The notes under the pieces were generated by a model. That model made no database searches and was not told where the DNA came from. It saw only the letters and a program-made list of their open reading frames with translations. The translations under genes were made by a program, and so were the position numbers. Shown here in pieces: positions 12,552 to 23,440 of a DNA stretch of 64,000 nucleotides. The stretch comes from Lithospermum erythrorhizon (taxonomy: Eukaryota; Streptophyta; Magnoliopsida; Boraginales; Boraginaceae), in assembly GCA_019722365.1 (NCBI GenBank), contig JADFUC010001916.1, forward strand, positions 62,001-126,000. The letters run 5' to 3'. How positions within the stretch are numbered: the stretch's first letter is position 1; the number at the start of each line of letters is the position of its first letter.

Positions 12552-14067
12552 TTTCACCCAAATCAACCTGCAAAAGAATACACACACCAACCACAAACAA
12601 TACACAACACACGCAACACAATCACACACAACAATCGTAGTATAATCATAACAACTACAACAATCTCATAACATTAATCTCAATAACTCAATATACATTC
12701 CAATATAACCACATAACAAACACATGCCAAATATATAACCATAATATATAAGAAAGGTTCCCATCGCGGAGATTTGTAATTACTTCCCGAGCGAAAGCAA
12801 CTAAAATATCTCTAGGTAGTCCACGTGCTAGGTCCGGGCTCAACTCCTATCCAAAGAAATTATATACATTATTTACCTTCCGATTAATAACCTCCTCTTA
12901 TATCTATTAAATCCCAAATAAAGATCAAATATAATCCAACAACCCCTGCAGAAAGATCCTAGTCCAACAAAATCGCCCGGGACATTGATATATCATAAAA
13001 ATATAATTTTCCCCATTTAAATCCCGATTATTATTCAACATCTCATAATTCAAAATAAATATCATTAAAACACCAAAACTAGTAACAATTTCTAAAATTC
13101 CAACTTTTAACAACATTCTAGTTACCAACTTGTCAACTTTAGGTGGAACGATTACTACGCGCGTTTAAACGACTAATAAACAACAAAATTTCCACCATTC
13201 TAACCCTCCATATAGTCGGCCCTCACTCCTACCCCAACACCATCACTTTAAACGATTTCTAATCAATCCTACAATCAATTCCCCAACTAATTAAACCATA
13301 TTAAACAACCTTTAATTCAAACCCCAACTACTACACAAACTACCTCAACATAATCTCTTCCAATCAACATCAAAATCAACACTTCTACCCCCAAAACAAT
13401 TATATTAAGGTTCAATAACATCCTAATATAATTTAAAGGAATTTTGGAAAAAGTCAACCTAAAAGTCAACTAACCCATTCAACACATTTCAACCCCAAAG
13501 ATCGATTATTATCACTTCTAACCACATAATCCAAGCTTAGATGATGCATCTATACCATTTAAAAGTCTCAAAGTTCAAAACCATAATAGTCAACAAAAGT
13601 CAAACTTTCAAAAAATTTGAAAATACTACAAAAGTTTCAAGCTTTCTTACCTTAATGAGTAGAGGATGATGAGGGGAAGATGATAAACCAACTTTTAGCT
13701 CTTGAGTAACAAAGGAAGAGATGAAAATGGAGGAAGAAAAATCTTATCTTTTCTACGGGGGAATCTCGGCCAAAGCATGAGGGGAAGGGGTTGGTGAGTT
13801 GTGATGAAGAAGATAAAACTGATGGTGGTGAAAGATATTTAAGAGGAGAAACATTAAGTTAAGTTCGGTGCGGTGCTATTTACCACTTTTGGCATTTCAA
13901 TCTTGAAACCCGATTTAAAATGTACAATTTTCCGTGACATAAAGCTACTTCTTTCATCTATCTTAATACCGGTATAATTTTATTCCGAGTATTTATACTA
14001 TCTCAAGATTTTGCTGACCGATATATATATAATAATGTAATCGGCTTAGGGCGCAACGGGTTATTCG
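11562..14067 (-). mobile_element. Tekay-type solo LTR inside Copia integrase
   Basis: About 2.5 kb without coding domains, alignable in order along its length with the LTR of the Tekay element at 27159-29553. Shared blocks include the CTTTAGTCCATC stretch (11695 and 27280), the 'ATGGTTAGTCCAACAAAAT' block (12288 and 27855), and the CTAGGTAGTCCACGTGCTAG block (12812 and 28398). It lies between the two halves of the Copia integrase and is flanked by TATCA on both sides. No gag or pol is present, so it is a solo LTR left by LTR-LTR recombination. Orientation follows the minus-strand Tekay copy. Its ends read CG...CG rather than TG...CA, so they may be off by a few bp. Confidence 0.8.
12403..12549. 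repeat. three-unit minisatellite ending in (AT)n
   Basis: Units start at about 12403, 12442 and 12488. Each begins CCTCCCG-like, then a GGCTACC-like core, then CTCAATATGCATATCACAC. In the third unit the end is replaced by an AT dinucleotide run (12513-12549). The same structure occurs at 27964-28151. Confidence 0.7.
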
Positions 14068-14072
14068 TATCA
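14068..14072. repeat. target site duplication TATCA (right)
   Basis: Copy of the TATCA at 11557-11561, directly after the solo LTR. The Copia integrase reading resumes a few bases later. Confidence 0.6.
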
Positions 14073-14440
14073 ACGCGATAGAGCGGTGTCATTTAAAGGA
14101 AGAATCGAACTATTCAAAAATTGCACGTGTCATGATTCATGCTAAAAATATTCCTTTCAAGTTTTGGGCCGAGAAATTTGCTCAGCCTTTGCACAATAAC
14201 GTCCACTTGGCATCATTTTACGACCAGGTACAAACAACACAAATTATGAAATATGGAAGGGAAGAAAGCCTAATGTTTAATATTTTCATATATTTGAGCC
14301 CAGTTTGTATTTTATTCTTCTGGCGAGAACCAAGGCAAAAATTTTGATGCTCAGAGTGATGAAGGCATATTTTTTGGGATCTTCATGACATAGTAGGGCT
14401 GTGTGTGTTGTTCAAAGACTCGGTGAATTAAGTAAGGTCT
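14073..14440 (+). pseudogene. Copia integrase, second part
   Basis: Continuation of the integrase broken at 11561. 'RKNRTIQK' spans about 14096-14120, 'MIHAKNIPFKFWAEKFAQ' starts at 14132, and an 'YEIWKGRKPNV' equivalent lies near 14245-14275. These are the usual motifs just after the third catalytic residue and in the C-terminal integrase region of plant Copia elements. The frame shifts near 14190 and 14340. Confidence 0.8.
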
Positions 14441-14779
14441 ATAAATGTGAGGTTACGGACTCGAGAGTCGCGAGATGAATGAAGAACACACAAATGATGA
14501 GTACGCTGTCGATGACAATTGCTCGAACAAAGGAACATGTTCTTCAATGGCAAAGGTGTTGGTGTCGAGAGTGATCGTAGTCGGCTTTATCTGACCCGGC
14601 CCGATCGTCGGAGAAGAACCACGAGTTGATAACATTATCGGGAGATTGTCGAGTCTTCTGGCAGAAGGGAAGGAACCCGGTTGACTACGAGAAAAATGGT
14701 TGGCCTTATTGGAGAAAGCTATTTCATATCTAAAAGTAGAGGCCAAAAGGAGAAATGTTGATGAAACCACCGAACACGA

Positions 14780-15540
14780 GTATTGGATAAATGCCATGAA
14801 GATGGTGCTCGATTTCAAAGAAATGATGTATGGGAGGCTTTTGCAGGTTTTAAGGATCATGTCTCATACAGGAATAAAGTGGATCTTCAAAAACAAGTCG
14901 ATGGCGAGTTATTCTTTAGAAATAAAGCAGAATCTAGTGGCTCCGGGATGCTCGCTTGAGAGTGGAAGAGTGTTGGCTTGAAACTTTTGCTCGATTTGCT
15001 AGATTGGAGGCTATCATGCTCTCCTCCCAATCTAACATCTTGATGAAGTTAGTAGACCAAAATGGATGTGAAAGGTGTGTTTTTGAATGGTGTGGTTGAA
15101 GAAGAAGTATATGTAGAAGCGCCCAAAAGGAGGTTAGTTGATGACAATTGTCCCCAGCGTATTATGCCAGGCGAAGAAACTCTATATGGCCTTAAGCGAG
15201 AAGCTCTCGAGCATGAATGCGAGAGGCTTCCTTTAAGTACTTAATGACAAGGATATGCACGTGGAGGGAAGCGGCAGACTCTCTTTATTAAGTATGATAA
15301 TTTCAAATTGATGGTAGCCTGAAATCTATGATGATGGCAATATTTGAAGGGATATCCGAACAGCCCATTGACAGTTGTCAGCCAGATGGAGTTAAATTAG
15401 GAGCTTGAGTATGGTTGATGAGCTCAATTATTTTTCGGAATTTAGTCAATGAGATGAAAAGATAACATTTTCATATCTCGGTCTATTTATGCGAAACTTA
15501 GTGAAGTTTGGCCTTAATCTGATCGAGAAAAGGACACTGC
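14780..15540 (+). pseudogene. Copia reverse transcriptase, decayed
   Basis: 'WINAMKMVLDFKEM' (near 14785), 'GIKWIFKNKS' (near 14870), a 'TFARFARLEAI' piece equal to the 'PVARLEAIR' motif (near 14985), 'MDVKGVFLNGVVEEEVYVEAPK' (15062-15127), 'LYGLK' (near 15180) and a thumb region with 'SVYLCE' follow the order of plant Copia RT. The Y-x-D-D motif cannot be read cleanly, and many stops and frameshifts are present. A second Asp-containing block near 15300 is badly eroded. Confidence 0.75.
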
Positions 15541-15599
15541 TGCGGCTTCATTGAAAGTTGAAGAATGTCGATGAGTTCGATTGACATTAGTAACTATAG

Positions 15600-16230
15600 G
15601 AGTATGATAGAAAGTCTTCTCTATCTACACAAAGCAGAACCAGAACATTGCGTACTGGAGTTGGGATGTGTGCTAGATTTCAAGCAGATCCTAAGGAAAG
15701 TCATCTTAATCAACTCAAGAAGATCATCAAATATGTGAATGATATTGTGAATTATGGTCTTTTATATTCTTTTGATAACAGTTCTTTGGTAGGGTATTAT
15801 GATGTGGGCTAGAAATCTTGAAGATAAGCAGCATCAAGGAGGATGTTTCTTTTTGAAATAATCTTGTATCTTGTTTTGACGAAACAAATTCAATTTCTCT
15901 ACGATTAGAAGTTGAATATACATGGATTCTTGTGATTGTACTACCTCTTTGTGGATGAAGCGGATGCTTTCGAAGAATACAATGTCATGCGAGTCTTTAT
16001 GGCCAGCTCTATTGAATAACTTGAGTGCCATCAATATATCCAAAATCCGATTACGTAGCATAACAAAGCATATTGTTATTAGGCAATGACCGTTAGGGAG
16101 AAGCATTTGAGAGATAAAGTGATTTCCTTGAAACATGTGAATGCAGGATAAGCGATTAGTGAATATTTTTTTGCAAAGCTTTGATCAAACAAAGTTCGAA
16201 TCCACAAGTCCTCCCTTGGATTATGTGTTA
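15600..16230 (+). pseudogene. Copia RNase H, decayed
   Basis: 'SMIESLLYL' (near 15602), 'YSFDNSSLVGY'-like (near 15765) and 'ETNSISL' (near 15880, equal to the usual 'KQNSISLSTAEAEY') are readable. Close to the end, 'CKALIKQSSNP'/'ALDQTKFE' (16165-16200) corresponds to the conserved 'ADIFTKALD' end of Copia pol. Frame changes between pieces show that it is inactive. Confidence 0.75.
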
Positions 16231-16660
16231 TTAACAAATAGCAACCAAAGAAGAGTTGTAGCGCTAGAGTGGGAGGTTGATACGAGTGTTTCAGCGGGTG
16301 GAGTGAGAACATGTGTTCTCGAAAGTAAATCTACAAGGTGTTATAACTATTGGCTTATGTTGAAAGGTTCCAATTTTGATGAATTTGTTTTGGCGGGAAA
16401 TTTTAAATGAGAAGTTAACCAGGTTAATGGTAGGCGTAGTTTCATTAATTATGGTAAGTCTTACATCGAGCCACCTCATTCCTTGTTGTGCTTAAATTCA
16501 CATAAAATCAACTTTACCAAAAATAAAATTTTCATTAACCTCTTCAAAATCTACTCGTACGCTTGCTCAGCGGTGCAAATCTGTCCGAATATTTCTCCTG
16601 CTTTACTCACAAATCTGACAATGCCGCCTTGCAAAATTCAAAAAAACTTCAAAATCAACA
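16231..16660 (+). other. spacer between Copia pol and env-like ORF
   Basis: No domain is recognisable. A plus-strand frame at 16141-16410 overlaps the end of pol and runs on without similarity that I know. In SIRE-type elements a short spacer separates pol from the env-like gene, and this stretch fits that role. Confidence 0.4.
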
Positions 16661-17060
16661 ATGGTGAAAACTCAAAGAGGCTTTAACACGTCGGGAAAAG
16701 CTATTAAAGGCAAGAAGAAGGGTGTTGGTCGGTGGCAGCCAGCGTTCATGGAGAGTTGAACCGCGATTGTGAATCAAAAAGCCAGAAGGCGAAAGGGAGG
16801 AAGTAAAGCCCGGTTTAAAATGAGTATGGAGGAAGAAACGGGTTTACTGATCCGACTCCGATAAGAAGTATACCCCGTATTCATACTTCTCAAGAAGGTA
16901 CACGAGATAAGTACCTTAATTCACAACAATTATTCATCGTGGGTTGATTACACCCGATGTTAGAACTCGACAACCTAGGCCAGAAATATAGATTCTTATG
17001 GAGGATGATGATGTTGGTGGGGAGAAGTCCCATGATGAAATTAATGTTGAGGAGGACATT
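16661..17060 (+). pseudogene. env-like / 'putative plant transposon protein', 5' part
   Basis: The ATG at 16661 opens a basic N-terminus, 'MVKTQRGFNTSGKAIKGKKK', followed by Trp-Gln-Pro-Ala and a stop. After frame changes come 'STDPTPIRS'-like and 'IHTSQEGTR' pieces and an acidic tail (Asp/Glu runs) up to 17060. This basic-then-acidic layout, directly downstream of Copia pol, matches the extra ORF of SIRE/Maximus elements, often annotated env-like or 'putative plant transposon protein'. Its role is not established. It is cut by the LINE at 17061 and continues at 21819 in the same reading frame. Confidence 0.6.
17052..17060. repeat. candidate LINE target duplication (left)
   Basis: GAGGACATT immediately before the LINE poly-T tract. 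The partner is GAGGACCTT at 21819-21827, with one mismatch in nine. Confidence 0.5.
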
Positions 17061-17061
17061 A

Positions 17062-17071
17062 TTTTTTTTTT
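17062..17071 (-). other. LINE poly-A tail
   Basis: Ten consecutive T on the plus strand, directly after the left candidate target duplication. This is the expected position of the poly-A tail of a LINE inserted on the minus strand. Confidence 0.7.
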
Positions 17072-17099
17072 AACAATTGAGTTTTATTATTGAAAATGA

Positions 17100-20000
17100 A
17101 AAGAGTTTTACATATGAGAGAAGCGCCAAGATGTAAATCTTTGCAAATCTTGTCTAAATCAAAATAACTTGACTACAAATAGAAAAATACAAAATTGATA
17201 CCCTGAGACATAAAACTAATGTAATTTGCTAGCCGTTTTTCTTGACTCTCGTCCATGACTCGCCACTACGTTGCACGAATAATTATCCGTTCTGTGACCA
17301 GGCAGATTCCCTACTAACATACTGAAAGACCTCGGGGTTTCGCTCTTCCAGCAGCGACCATGGCGACAAAAGCTACTGTTGATGCCTTGTTTGAAATTTC
17401 TTTCCCCCATTGGTAGCCTCGACTGAAACTTTCTCGCATGCTGGGCATGGCACCTCTATCTCACTTGACTGCGAGACCGCTCATGGCATTACCTCCATCG
17501 CATAAGAACACTCCAAAAGCAAATGATCGTGAGTCTCGAAACCTCCATCTGACGCCTGATAGATCGACTTCCGTCCCACGGCGGCATACTTCATCGCCCA
17601 TGCGATCTATTACTGCGTGGCACAACCCGCAGCGATGGGTCTGAGCCGTATCCCGTAACTCATGACCATTTGCCCCATTCTGTTATATATACTGCTTTCA
17701 GCCCGACCATGAAATGACTCTTGCACAAAATCCACGGCGCTTGCGTAACATCATTTCCTCGAGAGAAAAACCAATTTTGCTAAAACAATTGCCTTCTTGA
17801 AACCTTGATGCATAGCACCGGGCGTAATCCATCAACCTCGCTCGGTTTGGCTCCCAGAAAGGAACACCAGTAGCCACTACCGGCTCTCGTCAAATAATCA
17901 TGAGGCCACTGTCACTGCATGGATCATACCAAAGAACACATTGTCTCAATTCGGTGAAACCTACGATTTTGCCTAGCTAAGAGTCGCTTTTCAGTAACTT
18001 GCTTGATACGGTCTACTCCCTCTTGTAAGCCCATGGCAAACCCGCTTTCGGCTTTCCTTTATCACTTAGCTGCGCGTATAGTTTTACTTCGTACTTCGCC
18101 TTGATATTCGAACAACTTACGAAACTTGTTTTCGACTCGATTAAGCGTACATTTGAACCCGGTCCCCCTCTTTCGAGTCAAACACAGGACTTCAAGGTAC
18201 CTTAGAATGATATGGACCCTCGGCCTTACCAGCCCAAAGAAAAGTTCTAATTCTTTGCTCAACTTCATGAATAACATACTTCGGAATGGAGATATTATAC
18301 GCTTGAAGTCTGAAGCTGAATTGAGGACACTTACAGCTAGCCACACTTTCCAAGAAAGGCTCAGTTACTTTTTGCCATGAATTGATTTTTGAGCAGATTC
18401 TATCAATCAAGCCTCTATAATCTCATGAGCAGATGCCACGAAGTGAGAGGAATTTCAAGGTATTTCATAGGAAGAGAACAAATCATTTGTAGTAGCCCTC
18501 TCTGAATCCTCTCCCTCTACAAGCTTTACTTTTTGCCTGATTGACTTGACCTGTAATTTCCCCAAACACTACAACAGTCTTTGCTTGGCTTTATTTTAAT
18601 ACTAACGTGTAGGAGAAACAACAATCACCATGTCATCTGCAAAGCTCATATGTGTAATGCGGTGTGCGACCTGAATGATGAGAACTAAAACCCGGCATCA
18701 TTGCTTCGTACTAAATATTAAATACAGGTTAAAAACCTCGGCCTTGGCGGGAACAAATAAGATGAGATTGGATCCCCCTGCCTCAGGCCTCTTGTACTGC
18801 CAAACCACCCTTTCAGAGTCCCATTAATATTCACAGAAAACCTGGCAGACTGCACACACTGCTGCAAAGGAAAATAAACTGGAAGGAAAAGCCATAGTCT
18901 CGAAATCCCTTTATGAAGCTCTCCCTTGACCCGTATCATAAGCGCCTGCTTGAGTCGACTGCAATAGCCATCTTTGGAATGCCATCATCCTTATAATGAC
19001 CACTAGGCCAATTCTTCTTGGCTTGACGATACATCGGTCAGACCTTCCAGGAATGAATGCAGACTAAGACAAGGACACCAGACTAGACATAAACCCTCTC
19101 ATTCGCCCCATCAATATCCTTGTAATGGCCTTATATAAAATATTACAACAAGATATAGGTCTATACTCCATCATACTCTTAGGATACTCAACCTTAGGCA
19201 CTAGAGTTATTGTAGTAGCATTAAGTAAGCGAGAAAACTCCCGATGGCAAAGACATACAACGACTGCATGCTTCCCGCTTTGTGAAGATTGCGGTTGTCG
19301 CTTTGCAGTGCAGGCTAAACCCGTTTGGGCCTGGACTCTTACCGTTAGCCCGTATCATGAAAGCTCTCTTGACTCCTCCCGAACTAGGAAGTGCTGACTA
19401 GTTGGCCCCGATACTCCTCGGGAACTCTGCGATATGATTTTCACGATGATATCATATACTCCCCGCCCGGAGGACGCTGCTAAAAGATCGCATAAAGCTG
19501 GGCAATCCACTCCTTGACCTTGAGACTCATGACATGCCCGTATCGCCGATCACTGAAAATCTTATGTCTACGAGTATATGTCCTTCCTACGGATCTATGA
19601 AAGAATGAAGTACTAAAGTCCACTTTCTCAGAATGGTTACTTTAGCTTTGCTCTTGACTCAAATCGACCTGCACATTTGTACCATGAGAATATACGAGAT
19701 TCAGTTCCTCGCGTAGGCTCGCTTTATCCTGATACGTCATAGATCCTACTTTATCTTTCCCACTGAGCTTTTCGGTAAACTCTGCCGCTTTTTGACATAC
19801 TCAATGAAAAGCGTTTGCTATTAATCCTTTCAGCCTCCACTTTCCTCGGCCTACGATCAGGCCGTCAAGGCGGAACCGTCAGTAGGCGTCAATGACCTAA
19901 TCGGCATAATGGGATGCTCATAAAACTTATGATCTTGAAGGCCTTGGACGGCTCACCGATATCATCCTTGAGTCATTAATGGAAAGAAGACGTAGGTCAG

Positions 20001-20640
20001 ACCGGGAAATTTGAACATGTACCCATAACTACGAGGGGAGACATTGAATACCTCCCGAGTTACAAAATACATGATCGAGGCTGCAAGTGCCGCTTCTCTA
20101 GATGCCTAGTTAGAGCACTTGAGTGAACCTTGCCCGTACCCAGCCCAGTTGATCAGCGTCGGTCGTGTCTGACATTTAAACTCGTCCATAGCAAAAATTC
20201 TCATGCGACTTTCCCCTACAAATGATGGGATCTTTAAAAGATATTAAAATCCCTACTGATAAAAGCTGAGCGCGTTCCTTTACCATTATCTACTAAATTA
20301 TTCCATAGGGCTCTCTTATCCCCGTAGGCGGTAGCCAGCATTACACAGCCAGACAGTAGAACTCGAAGCAAGCTCGTCGCCACCTTCTGGCAACCACATC
20401 TTTGCTCCGTAACCTCTGCGTAATATGAACAGCGTCGTCATCGAGCTACAATGATCCGGCCTACTTGATTCCCTTTATAATATGCATGAGCTTCAGTAGG
20501 TAAGTGAGACTCCGTAACCTTTCTGATATTGAAGAGCCTCGCTATTCTCTGATACAAATAATTTTATAAAAGATGTTTTTTATTTTTTATAGTTTTTTTT
20601 GTTTAAGGGCATCATTTAAAACCCCTAATATTCCAAGCTA
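17100..20640 (-). pseudogene. LINE ORF2: endonuclease, RT, C-terminal domain
   Basis: The minus strand from about 20636 reads 'MDILAWNIRG', the start of the APE-type endonuclease. An 'ALWNNLVDNG' block near 20320 is a later endonuclease motif. RT follows: 'KSPGP'-like near 19340; 'SARFSVNINGTLKGWFGSTR' then 'GLRQGDPIS' within 18860-18770; 'FADD' at 18632-18643; 'YVIHEVEQRIRTFLWAGKAE' near 18270. The conserved catalytic Asp pair is present, but the frame is broken repeatedly. Downstream 17100-18060 holds an eroded C-terminal region, where a zf-RVT domain would be expected. Confidence 0.85.
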
Positions 20641-20649
20641 AGATATCCA

Positions 20650-21790
20650 TTAAACAGGCTTTGGTGGCGGGAAAACTACTGGCGTTCCACTTTTTACCAC
20701 TTCTTTTTACTTCACTGCGCTTCTTCCTTTCTTTCATTTGACTCATGACCGTTTGTCTGTGATAGTAAGGAGACCTTTTGTAAGATATTAGCCTCCAGAT
20801 CTTTTGAGCCAGGATCTCGAAGACTCTTCTTCTCGGCTATCGTCCTCGATGGGTGATAAATACGAACTGAACCTCCAGAACTCCTCGACCCAGCGGTGTA
20901 TCTGGCTTTAACCTCCAATCGCTCGTGAGGCGTAGGTAATGCAGTGTTATTTCAAAACTTCAGTAGCGCATTTATCTTTCTCGCTCTTCGCGCTTGCCAA
21001 CCTTTTTTAGGCGCGACACTTGCCTTTGACTTACAAGCTGCAGTCCGTATGACCAAATCTTTTGCTCTTCGTACACTTAGAAGGAACCCGCTCATAATGC
21101 ACTTTTTTGATAATGCATAACCATTCGCATCTTCCACGGTATCTCTTGAATGGAACTCTCGACGCCCGACCTCGCGTACTGCAGCGGCCCAATTAACACC
21201 TGCTACGATGTATTCACACTTCAATGACAATGGCTTCCCAATACATTTAGAGATCAGGCTCGGTACTCGGTGTCCGAATCGTCGGAAGGTGTGGATCTTG
21301 CGCTAGTCGGTAAGTTGTCCGCGTCCCCAGACATAAAGGCCGTCCCATACAGGACGCGGCCTTAGATGAAGGATGCCGTGAGAGCTCCAGGAGCCCGCAC
21401 CACAGTACTGGCTGCGTCCTGGGAGTCCGTCTGGACACAAAGCAGAGCCACCCATAGGATGAACTCGTCTTGCCCCAGCTCGTGGCGACTCTTATGAGCC
21501 CTCAATGTAAATGGCCCAGGGTTTAGCCGAGAGGCAATACCGATAAGAGTGTCTTCCAGACGTGCTTTGATGACCACGATTATTGAATACGGAATCTGAC
21601 ACATTAGTTTCGAAAATCCGCTGATTGAGGCTGATATAGTCAAATCCATGCAACATACGGTCTTTATTTTTTAGCTGCTTGGCATGACATACGATTGACC
21701 TTCAGCAGGTGTATCGCTGACTCTCGATTTTGTGTGTTTTGGCCTTGACCCGTTATCGGTGGTGAATTTGCATTTGGGGGGAAGGAAGCG
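20650..21790 (-). pseudogene. LINE ORF1 with eroded zinc knuckle
   Basis: The minus strand begins near 21787 with 'PPKCKFTTDNGSRPKHTKSR'. An 'ISGFSKLMCQIP' block (near 21610) and a zinc knuckle remnant at 21039-21102 ('SKCTKSKRFGHTDC', with one Cys changed to Ser) follow. A Lys/Ser-rich tail runs to about 20700 ('EVKARYTAGSRSSGGSVRIY'). Layout and position match the RNA-binding ORF1 of plant LINEs. It is split over frames by stops. Confidence 0.7.
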
Positions 21791-21818
21791 GTTACAAGCG
21801 AGCTTGAGAGAATATTTA

Positions 21819-21827
21819 GAGGACCTT
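21819..21827. repeat. candidate LINE target duplication (right)
   Basis: GAGGACCTT, matching GAGGACATT at 17052-17060 except for one base. Both words fall in the same codon phase of the env-like frame. Confidence 0.5.
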
Positions 21828-23440
21828 GTGGAAGAGGTTGCTCCGATTGTTGATGAAAGAGTGGGTGACTCTTGAGTTCTTTGAAATGTTAGAAGTCTGG
21901 ATACTCGAGGATCCGTCGCTAATCCGTATATCGAAGACACCACAGATAAGGCTGAGCCTACCAACATGTCTAATAAATCCTGGCGAAGTGATGAAGATGT
22001 TCCCAAAAGGGATGGTATAGATGTGTCACAGGCTGATATGGATGTCAGTAAGGGATTAAAGACTCCAATCTTGAAGGCTTGGATGCGTAGTGGGCAGTAT
22101 CAGGCGAAGTGATTCGCTAAGGGAAGTGTATTTACAACTTGACTATCAATGACTCTTGCCAAAGACCTTTGTAGTTAAAGAGTATGACATTGATATTCAA
22201 ATTATTATTCTTAGCGGATCTTTGAGCCTAATAAAATATGGAGAGATCAAACTGAATAATTAATTTGATGACATCTATGGAATGATACTTTGAGGATGTT
22301 AGTCGGAAGGAAGAAATTCAAAGAAGGAAGCTGAAGAATCTTTGATGTTTGGAGTAGATCCTCACGAGGCTAAGAGGAAGTTGAGTAAAGAGGAAAGAGT
22401 TGCCAAGAAAGCTAGAAAGAGAAAGGAGGCTAAGGAAGGTACTTAGGAGCGGGTAAAAAGCGAGGAGAAAGAAGTTATTGCCGTTTGTGACTCGTCGCTT
22501 ATTGATGGTGGTTACGAATATGAGCAGCATGGTGATAATCTTTGAGGAGGTTGAAGTCGGAAGAGGAGGATATAGGCATTGCCATTGAAGCAAAAGGAGG
22601 AGAAGACATGACAATTTGAAGGCTGAATCGGAATCGCACCAAAGTAGGGAACAAGAGGATTCCCAAAATGTTGTATCTCTTTGCTAATGTGTCCTTGAAT
22701 TCGAGGAAGAAGTCGGATGAAGGTTTGTGTGAACAAGTATTATGATTGAAAATGGATTATACAGGCTGCGAAGAACCCAAACATTATGGGCATATTGAAG
22801 GGGCGAGTCATCTGACCGTTGCGCTTGATTAGTCACTACCGAAGTTGTAAGTAGGAATTCATTTACCCAACATGGTAAAGGACAATGACCATGCAGTGCC
22901 AACTATCACAAGTAGGAGTAGCTAATTGGGTACCTACACTTATTACATGATATAAATTACATGGTTGGTTAGGGTTCTGTATATGATAGCCACTGGGGCC
23001 TCATTTGATCTCGATCGATTTATCTTTGATCAAGTTGTGCAACATGCCCAATCCCATGCTGTTCTTAAGCCCATAGCCTACCCCAGCATGCTTTGTAATA
23101 TCCTACAAGCTCAGAAGGAGGATATCCTTACTGTTGATGACACGGAGGGACCACCGCTTGGAGCCATTACCATCAGTCCCAAACTCATGGAAGGAACTCA
23201 TGTTGCTGATATACCCTTGGCACCTGTTGATGCTGGTGGAGCTTCAGGGAGCAGTACTGATGGGATAGCCTAGCTCCTGAGGGATGAGATCAGATATTTG
23301 GATGGGGTTATTCAGTCTAGCTTGGCTAGAAAATCTGTGCTGGAGGCACGTTTGAGGAGCCTAAGTGGTGAAGATAATCCAGATGTTGATCCAACTATTG
23401 GTGACAGTAGTGTAGAGGCACCTCAGGATTGATGTGGTTC
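21819..23440 (+). pseudogene. env-like / 'putative plant transposon protein', 3' part
   Basis: Resumes with 'EDLVEEVAPIVDERVGD'. A long acidic/polar stretch follows, then 'GVDPHEAKRKLSKEERVAKK' with a Lys/Arg/Ala-rich helical run (22360-22440). The core is open at 22965-23273: 'LYMIATGASFDLDRFIFDQV', 'HAQSHAVLKPIAYPSMLC', 'GPPLGAITISPKLMEGTHVA'. These resemble the domain annotated as putative plant transposon protein (PF20167) in legume and other plant retroelements. A 'LARKSVLEARLRSL' coiled-coil end precedes the stop near 23430. Assignment to the Copia element rests on position and on the shared reading frame across the LINE. Confidence 0.65.

Larger units (their letters stand above)
17061..21818 (-). 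mobile_element. LINE (L1-type), near full length, inserted in the env-like ORF
   Basis: A minus-strand LINE with the full domain order. ORF1 starts near 21790 and has a zinc knuckle near 21070. The ORF2 endonuclease starts near 20636. RT has its FADD at 18632-18643, and a C-terminal region runs to about 17100. The 3' end is marked by a poly-T tract on the plus strand (poly-A of the element). At about 4.76 kb it is close to the size of plant L1 elements. Nine-bp near-identical words flank it. Many stops are present. Confidence 0.8.
9130..23440 (+). mobile_element. Ty1-copia retrotransposon, SIRE/Maximus type with env-like ORF, twice interrupted
   Basis: On the plus strand the order is gag (9160-10720), protease/GAG-pre-integrase (10740-11110), integrase (11330-11561 and 14073-14440), RT (14780-15540), RNase H (15600-16230) and an env-like ORF (16661-17060 and 21819-23440). 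That order is the Copia order, with the extra downstream ORF known from SIRE/Maximus elements. The two gaps are a Tekay solo LTR (11562-14067) and a LINE (17061-21818). Without the insertions the element is about 7 kb from gag to env end. Every domain carries stops and frameshifts. LTRs were not identified on either side. Confidence 0.75.

Noticed and set aside
12288..12671. 127-codon and 111-codon plus-strand frames with Ser/Thr/Pro/His-rich peptides
   Set aside because: They lie in a Tekay LTR, recur at 27855-28202, and are made of minisatellite plus AT repeat.
14453..14860. 135-codon minus-strand frame
   Set aside because: It is opposite to the Copia integrase/RT linker and has no recognisable motif.
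16661..23440. Env-like ORF as a genuine viral envelope gene
   Set aside because: No signal peptide, transmembrane segment or fusion-protein pattern can be read. The label env-like is only a naming habit for this extra ORF.
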